DNA of 23,084 nt from assembly GCA_946186175.1 (NCBI GenBank), contig CAMHMG010000011.1, positions 1 through 23,084 of the forward strand, written 5' to 3'. This stretch comes from an uncultured Clostridia bacterium (lineage in GTDB: Bacteria > Bacillota > Clostridia > Lachnospirales > Lachnospiraceae). Made by a program: the position numbers and the translations under genes. Of the stretch, positions 6,762-13,208 are shown in pieces (the stretch's first letter is position 1; each line of letters begins with the position of its first letter). A model generated the notes under the pieces. It saw nothing but the letters and a program-made list of their open reading frames with translations. It did no database searches and was not told the DNA's origin.

Positions 6762-7519
6762 ATGAAACGTTATTATTTTGTTCTTAGTTTATTAATGCTT
6801 ATTATAATTTTTACTCAGAGTTTCAGCGTTACCGCTAAAAACAAGAGATCTATAGGCAATCTATCTCTTGATGGCAAGTATGCGGTTATTCTTGATGGTG
6901 AGACTGGTGAGGTTTTATACAAGAAAAATGCAAAGACCAAATGTCATAATGCAAGTACAACCAAATTGATGACTGCAATTACTGCTGTGGAGGAAAATGC
7001 AAATCTTAAAAAGAAAGTTAAGATATCAGGTAATGCAGCAGGTCAGGATGGTGTTAAACTTGGTATGTATGCCGGAGAAAAGTATTATATGAAGGACTTG
7101 ATTTCAGCAATGCTTATTCTTTCGGCATGTGACTGCGCTGATGCTGTTGCAGAAGGTACCAGCGGAAGTGTTAATAAGTTTATGAAGGTAATGAACAAAA
7201 AAGTTAAGAAGCTTGGATGTAAGAATACTAAGTTTGGTACACCTTCAGGTCTGCGATCAAGTAACACACACTATACCACTGCTTATGACATAGCATTGAT
7301 AACAAAGTATGCCTATGAGAATAAGACATTGAGAAATATTATTGCATCGGAAAGACAGGCAGTGGAAAGACCACTCACTACTGTTTTACCGGCGTATATA
7401 CATATAAAGAACATCAATATGTTATAACAAACCTTGGCAGTATGTCTGAATCGGGAAGATGGAGTGATGCAAGGAAAATGATGGATGCGTGCAAAAAATA
7501 CGAGAAAATAATAAAATAA
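6762..7519 (+). pseudogene. Broken D-alanyl-D-alanine carboxypeptidase (S11 family), deletion and frameshift before the KTG box
   Basis: S11 enzymes trim the terminal D-Ala from peptidoglycan stem peptides outside the membrane. The ATG at 6762 (GGAGAG upstream) opens a signal peptide ending near VTA, then the family core: YAVILDGETGEVLY, the active-site box S65-T-T-K68, and FGTPSGL. The frame stops at 7427 after 221 residues, short for the family and without a KTG box. The missing part is present in another frame: from about 7343, codons read GKTGSGKTTHYCFTGVYTY and continue through NLGSMSESGRWSDARKMM to a TAA at 7517-7519. The roughly 40-50 residues normally lying between RNII and KTG are absent, so an internal deletion that also shifted the frame is the simplest reading. 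The second box reads S121-A-C123 instead of S-x-N. The product is probably inactive unless the shift is a sequencing or assembly error. Confidence 0.8.
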
Positions 7520-7580
7520 TATGACAAAGTGAGACTAGATATAATGTGAATATATATGATGTTTCCAAGACATTAATATG

Positions 7581-7613
7581 CAAAACCATCGCCTATACAG
7601 GGCGGTGGTTTTG
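7581..7613 (+). terminator. Hairpin terminator after the carboxypeptidase remnant
   Basis: CAAAACCATCGCC (7581-7593) pairs with GGCGGTGGTTTTG (7601-7613) over 13 bp with one G-T pair, around a seven-base loop. The U-tract is part of the 3' arm and A-tracts flank the 5' arm, so it could act in either direction. Confidence 0.7.
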
Positions 7614-7669
7614 TGGCTTAAAATATAAATTACAGAAATATATAATTAATTCTCAAGTTAAAAGATGAT

Positions 7670-7698
7670 TTGTTGTTTGTAATAAATCATGCTATACT
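7670..7698 (+). promoter_or_regulatory. Promoter of the NusG-II / Gx / YitT operon
   Basis: TTGTTG (7670-7675), a 17-base spacer and TATACT (7693-7698) lie 37 bases before the first start codon. Confidence 0.65.
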
Positions 7699-7734
7699 TT
7701 GGGTTGATACATTAGTATAGGCGGGTTGATTGAT

Positions 7735-8112
7735 ATGAACAAAAGAGACATTGCATTAATAATAATAATCCTTATCATAGCTGTGTTATCTTATTGTATC
7801 ATGAATATTAGCAGTGACAAAGATGGCGATATGGTATTGGTAACGGTGGACGGTAAGTCATATGGAACTTATAAGCTTCATGAAGACAGAGAATTTGAGA
7901 TACAAAATGAATATGGCTATAACATAATAAGTATTCATGATGGAGAGGTATGTATAAAGGATGCTGACTGTCCGGATAAATATTGTGTTAAACAGGGAAA
8001 GATTTCTAAGAATAATGAAAGTATAATATGTCTTCCGCATAAACTTGTTATAGAAACGGTAAGGACAATGGATGACGGAGGGGCAGGAGATATTGATTCC
8101 GTAGCAAAATGA
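7735..8112 (+). CDS. NusG domain II-containing membrane-anchored protein
   Basis: A 125-residue protein. One N-terminal transmembrane helix (residues about 5-25, very Ile/Leu-rich) is followed by an extracytoplasmic beta domain that matches the NusG domain II family: VLVTVDGKSYGTYKL, NIISIHDGEVCIKDADCPDKYCVKQG, and IICLPHKLVIE. The CxxxxxC and IxCLP cysteine pattern is typical of this family. Despite the name it is not the transcription factor NusG. In Clostridia it commonly sits beside a Gx transporter gene, as here (12-base gap to the next start). The ATG at 7735 is chosen because the TTG at 7726 would leave no room for a ribosome binding site. Its molecular role is not established; it may relate to membrane redox or flavin functions, but that is inference from the usual neighbourhood. 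Confidence 0.85.
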   Translation: MNKRDIALIIIILIIAVLSYCIMNISSDKDGDMVLVTVDGKSYGTYKLHEDREFEIQNEYGYNIISIHDGEVCIKDADCPDKYCVKQGKISKNNESIICLPHKLVIETVRTMDDGGAGDIDSVAK

Positions 8113-8124
8113 GAGGAGCAGGGA

Positions 8125-8613
8125 ATGTCTAAGCATGTCGCAAAATTAGGAATATTTATAGCATTGGCAATGATATTCAGTTATATAGAAGTTCTGATTC
8201 CGTTCTCATTTGGTATTCCCGGAGTTAAGCTTGGTATTGCCAATATTGTGGTTGTGACGGGACTTTATATTTTAAAGCCACAAGAGGTGTTTGTAATTTC
8301 TGTATTAAGAATACTCCTGATGGGTTTTCTGTTTGGAAATATGTTAACGCTTGTCTATAGCCTTGCCGGAGGAATATTAAGTTTTGTCGTTATGCTTGTA
8401 TTTAAGAAGATTACATTGTTTTCTATTATTGGTGTCAGTGCTGCTGGTGGTGTATTTCATAATTTTGGTCAGATACTTATGGCAGCATTTATATTGCATA
8501 ATGAGAAGATAATGTATTATTTTCCGGTGCTTCTTGTTGCCGGAGTTATAACAGGAATACTGATAGGTTTTCTGTCTGATAATATTATAAAAGCACTGAA
8601 ACATTATAATTAA
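8125..8613 (+). CDS. Gx transporter family protein (also annotated heptaprenyl diphosphate synthase component I)
   Basis: A 162-residue polytopic membrane protein with about five hydrophobic helices and no large soluble domain. The N-terminus (KLGIFIALAMIFSYIEVLIP) and GVKLGIANIVVV followed by an SVLRILLMGFLFG helix match the Hpre_diP_synt_I / Gx transporter family. It resembles the S-component fold of ECF vitamin transporters. The old name, heptaprenyl diphosphate synthase component I, is doubtful for such a hydrophobic protein, and a transport role is more plausible. GAGAGGAG lies just upstream and overlaps the stop of the preceding gene, so the two are probably translated from one message. 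The substrate is unknown. Confidence 0.85.
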   Translation: MSKHVAKLGIFIALAMIFSYIEVLIPFSFGIPGVKLGIANIVVVTGLYILKPQEVFVISVLRILLMGFLFGNMLTLVYSLAGGILSFVVMLVFKKITLFSIIGVSAAGGVFHNFGQILMAAFILHNEKIMYYFPVLLVAGVITGILIGFLSDNIIKALKHYN

Positions 8614-8634
8614 TTATGTTAGATGGGAGGTTAA

Positions 8635-9471
8635 ATGAATAGAAGAATTGGACAATTAATTTCTTATTTGGTAATTATCATTGGGGCACTTATCGCAAGT
8701 TTTTCTGTTGTATGTATCTTAATTCCGAATGATGCTATTGATTATGGCACAGCAGGAATAGCGATTATTATCAGTAAGCTTTCCGGCTGGAATCTTTCGC
8801 TGTGTGTGGCAGTAATCTTCTTGCCGTTTTGGATAATGGGTGTACGTATTCTGGGAAAACAGTTTGGAATTCGAGCGCTTATCGGAGCGATAAGTTACTC
8901 ATTAGGGCTTTCATTATTTGAAGAGATACCATTTGAATTAAATACTGAACATTTTATGGCGGTTATCTTTGGTGGAGCGATTCTTGGTGGAGGGCTTTCA
9001 CTTATCCTTAAATTTGGTGGATGCATAGATGGATCTGAAATCATGGCAAATATTATCATCTCAAAGCTGTCTAAACGAACCGGGAAAAATTATAGTATGA
9101 CGGTAATTTTACTGGCGTTTAATGCAGGTGTTTATCTGTCTGCATTTTTACTGATTAATGCAAATGAAGCTATGATGAGTCTATTGGTTTATGCTGTAGC
9201 CACAACGGTGATTGATAATGTGACAGATCACTTTGAAGCGATTAAACAGGTTACGATTATTACAAAAAATCCGGATCCGATTATCGAGGATATAAGAATA
9301 GGACTGAATAAGACGTGTACAGTTATGGATTCTTATGGAGTGATTGCAGGAGAGAATAAGACATTGATATGCTATATTAACTATTTTGAATTACAGAAAA
9401 TGAAGGAAATCATATCAAAGAACAAAGGATCGTTTAGCACAGTGTCTACTGTTGATGAAATTCTGCGATAG
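8635..9471 (+). CDS. YitT family membrane protein (DUF161 plus DUF2179)
   Basis: A 278-residue membrane protein. Residues about 1-200 hold five or six transmembrane helices with the YitT signatures IPNDAIDYGTAGIAII and GGAILGGGLSLILKFGGCIDGSEIMA. Residues about 200-278 form the soluble DUF2179 domain (AIKQVTIITKNP, then KTCTVMDSYGVIAGENKTLICYI). GGGAGG at 8625-8630 supports the ATG at 8635. It is the last gene of the operon, 21 bases after the Gx gene. YitT proteins are widespread in Firmicutes, often in several copies; their transported compound is not settled, so none is proposed. Length and domain order are normal for the family. Confidence 0.92.
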   Translation: MNRRIGQLISYLVIIIGALIASFSVVCILIPNDAIDYGTAGIAIIISKLSGWNLSLCVAVIFLPFWIMGVRILGKQFGIRALIGAISYSLGLSLFEEIPFELNTEHFMAVIFGGAILGGGLSLILKFGGCIDGSEIMANIIISKLSKRTGKNYSMTVILLAFNAGVYLSAFLLINANEAMMSLLVYAVATTVIDNVTDHFEAIKQVTIITKNPDPIIEDIRIGLNKTCTVMDSYGVIAGENKTLICYINYFELQKMKEIISKNKGSFSTVSTVDEILR

Positions 9472-9517
9472 TTTCCATCCCCAATATATGAAAAAATGAA
9501 TTAATTAAAAAATACTC

Positions 9518-9546
9518 TTTACAATTGTTAAAATTCGTGGTATAGT
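9518..9546 (+). promoter_or_regulatory. Promoter of the aldolase-like gene
   Basis: TTTACA (9518-9523), a 17-base spacer and TATAGT (9541-9546). Transcription should begin near 9553, giving a leader of about 100 bases that holds the repeats at 9555-9585. Confidence 0.8.
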
Positions 9547-9554
9547 ACAACACA

Positions 9555-9585
9555 GTTTAACACTTTCAAGCGTTAAAGCGTTAAA
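9555..9585 (+). repeat. Tandem GCGTTAAA repeat with inverted TTTAAC, in the leader
   Basis: Two perfect copies of GCGTTAAA abut at 9570-9577 and 9578-9585. TTTAAC at 9556-9561 is the inverted form of GTTAAA. The cluster begins at the predicted transcription start, where a repressor would block initiation. It may be an operator, but no regulator is identified. Confidence 0.5.
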
Positions 9586-9652
9586 GAACTATAATAAGCT
9601 AAACATAGCTGAATAGATACGATGAATTGTAACCGAAAGAGAGGAATGTGTA

Positions 9653-10630
9653 ATGAAAGAATTGTCAAAGCTCATGGGATTTCGCCCGGAAATCAAAGTA
9701 TTGGATGCAACATTAAGAGATGGTGGATTGGTGAATGATTTCTATTTCACTGATCAATTCGTTAAGGATCTTTATCAGGCTAATATAAGATCCGGTGTTG
9801 ATTATATGGAAATCGGATATAAGGCCGATAAGACAATGTTCGATATAGATAAGTTTGGAAAGTGGAAGTTCTGCGATGATGAGACTGTTCGTGAAGTCAT
9901 TGGAGAGAATGAGAATACAGGTCTTAAGCTTGCTGTTATGGCTGATGTCGGCAGATGTAATTACAAACAGGATATTGCCCCGAAGAATGAAAGCCCTATC
10001 GATCTTATCCGTGTAGCAACATATATCAATACGATTCCTGCAGCGATTGATATGATTGAGGATGCAGTTAATAAGGGGTATGAAACCACCTGTAATATAA
10101 TGGCTATATCCAATGCGCAGGAGTCAGATCTTAAGGTAGCCCTTGATGTGTTGGGACAGTCGCCGGTAGAAACAATATATATTGTTGACAGTTTTGGTTC
10201 GCTGTATCCGGAACAGATTGCAAGAATTGCAGATATTTATATGGAATTTGCAGAAAAATATGGAAAGCAGGTGGGTATGCATGCTCATAACAATCAGCAG
10301 CTTGCATTTGCCAATACAATAGAGGCTGTTGGTGATGGTGTTAACTGGCTTGACGGAACATACTCAGGTATGGGTCGCGGTGCAGGTAACTGTCAGATGG
10401 AATTGCTTCTTGGATTCCTTAGAAATCCTAAGTTCAACATTTATCCAGCCATTCAGTTTGTTGAGAAACACATGAAACCGCTTGCTAAAGAGGGCGTTAA
10501 ATGGGGTTATGACCTTCAGTACATGATGACGGGAATACTTAATCAGCATCCAAGAACTGCTATTGCATTTACTAATGAAGGCAGAGAGGATTACTGTGAG
10601 TTTTATAAAGAGGTTGTAATTCAGGATTAA
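9653..10630 (+). CDS. DRE-TIM metallolyase family aldolase-like protein
   Basis: A 325-residue TIM-barrel protein of the HMG-CoA lyase-like / 4-hydroxy-2-oxovalerate aldolase superfamily. Near the N-terminus VLDATLRDGGLVNDF carries the RD(G) signature that binds the divalent metal and substrate. GVDYMEIGYKA, VDSFGSLYPEQI and MHAHNNQQLA follow in barrel order; the HxH pair supplies the other metal ligands. The C-terminal part is the usual helical extension. Members catalyse metal-dependent cleavage or condensation of 2-oxo acids, but this subfamily (usually annotated only as 'aldolase catalytic domain protein') has no settled substrate. AGAGAGG upstream fits the ATG at 9653. It appears monocistronic: its own promoter lies upstream and a hairpin downstream. 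No obvious partner dehydrogenase gene is adjacent, so the meta-cleavage pathway role of MhpE is unlikely. Confidence 0.85.
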   Translation: MKELSKLMGFRPEIKVLDATLRDGGLVNDFYFTDQFVKDLYQANIRSGVDYMEIGYKADKTMFDIDKFGKWKFCDDETVREVIGENENTGLKLAVMADVGRCNYKQDIAPKNESPIDLIRVATYINTIPAAIDMIEDAVNKGYETTCNIMAISNAQESDLKVALDVLGQSPVETIYIVDSFGSLYPEQIARIADIYMEFAEKYGKQVGMHAHNNQQLAFANTIEAVGDGVNWLDGTYSGMGRGAGNCQMELLLGFLRNPKFNIYPAIQFVEKHMKPLAKEGVKWGYDLQYMMTGILNQHPRTAIAFTNEGREDYCEFYKEVVIQD

Positions 10631-10679
10631 TGATAGTAGTGTTTCTTTGAAAATAGTTGGATTTTAAATCTTTATGATC

Positions 10680-10707
10680 ATGAGGGTTGGTTTTAACTGA
10701 CCCTCAT
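10680..10707 (+). terminator. Hairpin after the aldolase-like gene
   Basis: ATGAGGGT (10680-10687) pairs perfectly with ACCCTCAT (10700-10707) around a 12-base loop. Only a short T-run follows, so it is a probable terminator of moderate strength. Confidence 0.65.
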
Positions 10708-10709
10708 TT

Positions 10710-10722
10710 GTGCATAATGCAC
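10710..10722 (+). promoter_or_regulatory. 13-bp perfect palindrome upstream of the EAL gene promoter
   Basis: GTGCAT-A-ATGCAC is a perfect inverted repeat around one central base, 23 bases before the -35 box at 10745. The size and position fit a dimeric regulator's binding site; the regulator is not identified. Confidence 0.45.
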
Positions 10723-10744
10723 ATAATGTCTTGGTATTTTCTAC

Positions 10745-10773
10745 TTGTTTTGTGCAAAGTTATGGACTATAAT
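10745..10773 (+). promoter_or_regulatory. Promoter of the EAL phosphodiesterase gene
   Basis: TTGTTT (10745-10750), 17-base spacer, and perfect TATAAT (10768-10773), 67 bases before the start codon. Confidence 0.75.
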
Positions 10774-10840
10774 ATATTTAGGGATTTTTGCTTTTAGAGC
10801 ACGGGTTATTTACAAGGATGTAAAGTTGAGGTGAGGGTAT

Positions 10841-12760
10841 ATGAATGGTGATGCAGTTATATATTATGAGAATTATTCTCCGGTTGGGGATATATTAGTA
10901 ATTGCTACATGTCTGGTATTTATTATTCTGATAAGCTCTGCGTATATAAGCAAGACTAAGAATTTCATGTTGTTCCGCATCATGATCGGACTTCTGATGC
11001 TTTCAGGAACAATGAGTATTTTTTATCACTTTTCACTTAGTGATCATGGAAGATTTTCCGTTCCGACTATATACTTATTTAGGGTAATTTATCACATATC
11101 ACTTTTTGCAATCCTGTTTTTGTATGTTCTTTATTCGGTGATACCGTTAAGGCTGGATAAGAGTTCAAGTTACCGATATACTATTATAGCTGTTTCGGTG
11201 TTTTCCCTTTTATTAATTGTAGAATTGTTGGGAGTTATCTTTGGTTTCGTCTTCCACATTACTGAAACCGGAGAAATTAACAATGATTTCAATATATTTG
11301 GTATAGGATACATATTCTTTGTAAGCTTGATTCTTTTTATGCTGATAAGGTATCGTAACCGTCTGGCTAAGACAATTCTATATGGAGTTATAGGTACATA
11401 TATGGTTTCTGTGACGGTTATGATCATACAGGGAGCATATCATCAGACATCATATACAACAGCTACGTTTTTGTTTCCAACTATATCACTTCTATATCTG
11501 ATACATTCTAATCCTGTTGATATTGAGATAGGCGCGGTCAATGTAGCTGCTTTTGAAGATATGATCAAGTATTCTTATCTACAAAATAAGCAAATGTTGC
11601 TTATGAGTCTTTTTATGCATGATTATGAAGGCGCAGGAAAGAAGTATCCAGTTGAGATTCAGGATACCATACGTCATTTTTATACTGATTTCTTTAAGGG
11701 AGCGGTTCTATTCCAGATATCCAACGGAAGAATGATACTTGCGGTAGACTTATCTAAGAATCCATCATATGAGAATTCGGTTAATCATATGTTGCTGAGT
11801 TTTGAGAATGAATATCCGAAATATAATAGGGATTTCAAGATCATTGTACAGAAGACAACTACAGAGATAAGTAAAGATAATGATTATGTCGGATTTGTTA
11901 AGTTCATTGAGTCGAGAATGAAGGAAAATGATGTTCACTTTGTTGAGGAGCAAGACGTTAAGACGTATTATGAATATAAGTATATATTGAAAGAGCTTGC
12001 AGATATTAATGCTAAGAAAGATCTGGATGATCCTCGTGTATGTGTATATTGTCAGCCTGTATTTAATATCATTACCGGCAAATATGATACTGCAGAGGCA
12101 TTGATGAGACTTGAGCTTGACGAGCTCGGTTTGGTTTATCCTGACAAGTTTATACAGGTAGCGGAAGATAATAACTATATTCATACGCTCAGCCTGATTA
12201 TTTTACATAAGGTGTGTATGCGTCTTAAGTCATTACTGGATTGTATGTATTTTGTCAAACGTATATCAGTTAACTTCGCTGTTTCGGAAGTCAGGGAAGA
12301 AGGTTTTTGTGATGATATTAACAGCGTAATTGAGGCATGCGGAATACCTTATGATAAGATTGCTGTGGAGATAACAGAAAGTCAGAACGACAATGATTTC
12401 ATTGTTATGAAGGACAAGATTAATGAACTTCGCCAGCGCGGCATCAAGTTCTATCTTGATGATTTCGGAACAGGATATTCTAATTTCGAACGTATAATGG
12501 AACTGCCGTTTGATATAATCAAGTTTGACAGATCATTAGTTATAGCGTGCGGAACGGATTATAAATCACAGAAGATGGTTTATCATTTGGCACGAATGTT
12601 CAGTGAGATGAATTATTCCGTACTGTATGAGGGCGTAGAGACCATTGAAGACGAAGAGAAATGCAAGAATATGTGTGCTAAGTATCTTCAGGGATATAAG
12701 TATTCAAAACCTATTCCGATTGACAGGCTTACAGAATATTTTGAAAAGAAAACTGCCTGA
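10841..12760 (+). CDS. Membrane-bound EAL-domain c-di-GMP phosphodiesterase
   Basis: A 639-residue protein that should hydrolyse c-di-GMP to pGpG at the membrane. Residues about 1-225 contain seven or so hydrophobic helices and probably sense or anchor. Residues about 235-385 look like a degenerate GGDEF-type domain (FQISNGRMILAVD where GGDEF would lie; the catalytic motif is absent), which is inferred from position and pattern. Residues about 395-635 are the EAL domain, with an apparently complete active site: E419 (EALMR), N478 (SVNFA), E513 (EITES), D540-D541 (DDFGTGYS), K561 (IKFDRS), E597 (YEGVET) and Q617 (QGYKYSKP). It should therefore be active. GAGGTGAGGG precedes the ATG at 10841. 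It sits alone between a promoter and a terminator. A c-di-GMP riboswitch lies 8.9 kb upstream in the same window. Confidence 0.93.
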   Translation: MNGDAVIYYENYSPVGDILVIATCLVFIILISSAYISKTKNFMLFRIMIGLLMLSGTMSIFYHFSLSDHGRFSVPTIYLFRVIYHISLFAILFLYVLYSVIPLRLDKSSSYRYTIIAVSVFSLLLIVELLGVIFGFVFHITETGEINNDFNIFGIGYIFFVSLILFMLIRYRNRLAKTILYGVIGTYMVSVTVMIIQGAYHQTSYTTATFLFPTISLLYLIHSNPVDIEIGAVNVAAFEDMIKYSYLQNKQMLLMSLFMHDYEGAGKKYPVEIQDTIRHFYTDFFKGAVLFQISNGRMILAVDLSKNPSYENSVNHMLLSFENEYPKYNRDFKIIVQKTTTEISKDNDYVGFVKFIESRMKENDVHFVEEQDVKTYYEYKYILKELADINAKKDLDDPRVCVYCQPVFNIITGKYDTAEALMRLELDELGLVYPDKFIQVAEDNNYIHTLSLIILHKVCMRLKSLLDCMYFVKRISVNFAVSEVREEGFCDDINSVIEACGIPYDKIAVEITESQNDNDFIVMKDKINELRQRGIKFYLDDFGTGYSNFERIMELPFDIIKFDRSLVIACGTDYKSQKMVYHLARMFSEMNYSVLYEGVETIEDEEKCKNMCAKYLQGYKYSKPIPIDRLTEYFEKKTA

Positions 12761-12795
12761 TCATCCATATAAAAATGAATAATATAGCGAAAAAT

Positions 12796-12827
12796 GGGTA
12801 CATCTAATTCTAGAAGTATCCTTTTTT
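12796..12827 (+). terminator. Intrinsic terminator of the EAL gene
   Basis: GGGTAC-A-TCTA (12796-12806) pairs with TAGA-A-GTATCC (12811-12821) around a four-base loop, with one A-A mismatch and one G-T pair, followed by TTTTTT (12822-12827). Confidence 0.85.
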
Positions 12828-12915
12828 GTTGCAAATGCAGATGAGTTGAATTATGAAGAGCCGCAGCTATTAAGGAAATGAATGATTACAAAACAACTAA
12901 GAAGGCAGAGGGAAA

Positions 12916-13110
12916 ATGGATAATATTGAACATTTAAAGAGATATGGGGAGGAAATGGATAGCTTTCTGGATATACAGTTTGAAAAAGGAGTAAGATACA
13001 ATAGTCCGGCAGAGGCATATGAAGATTTTAAGAATTACTATGATAAGAGACTTAAGGTGGCAGGAATTGCAGGAAAACAAGTTGTCGTGGATAGAGATTC
13101 ATTTACCTGA
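12916..13110 (+). CDS. Small hypothetical protein, 64 residues
   Basis: No family is recognised. The protein is soluble and charged, with an amphipathic helical first half (IEHLKRYGEEMDSFLDIQFEKG), a YNSPAEAYEDFKNYYDKRL middle and a short basic end. There is no signal peptide, membrane segment or Cys motif. AGAGGG is close to the ATG (3 bases after the run), so initiation may be modest. The gene lies between the EAL terminator and the iorA promoter, giving it a small transcription unit of its own. It could be a small regulator or a conserved orphan, but the coding evidence is only reading-frame length, composition and an SD-like sequence. Confidence 0.6.
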   Translation: MDNIEHLKRYGEEMDSFLDIQFEKGVRYNSPAEAYEDFKNYYDKRLKVAGIAGKQVVVDRDSFT

Positions 13111-13159
13111 TATCATTTTCCTGACATACACAATTTGTGGTGCAAAAAGAGTTTTGCTA

Positions 13160-13168
13160 TGTTATACT
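13160..13168 (+). promoter_or_regulatory. Extended -10 promoter of iorAB
   Basis: TG-T-TATACT (13160-13168) is an extended -10 element. No good -35 box is found at 16-18 bases (TTGTGG at 13135-13140 is 22 away), as is common for extended -10 promoters. It lies 40 bases before the iorA start. Confidence 0.6.
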
Positions 13169-13208
13169 ATATAGGCTAAAAGCTTATAATATAGAAAAGG
13201 ATATCATT

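Noticed and set aside
13137..13208. GTG start at 13137 for iorA
   Set aside because: It would lie upstream of the promoter's -10 element and has no SD; the ATG at 13209 has AAAAGG and matches the family's N-terminus.
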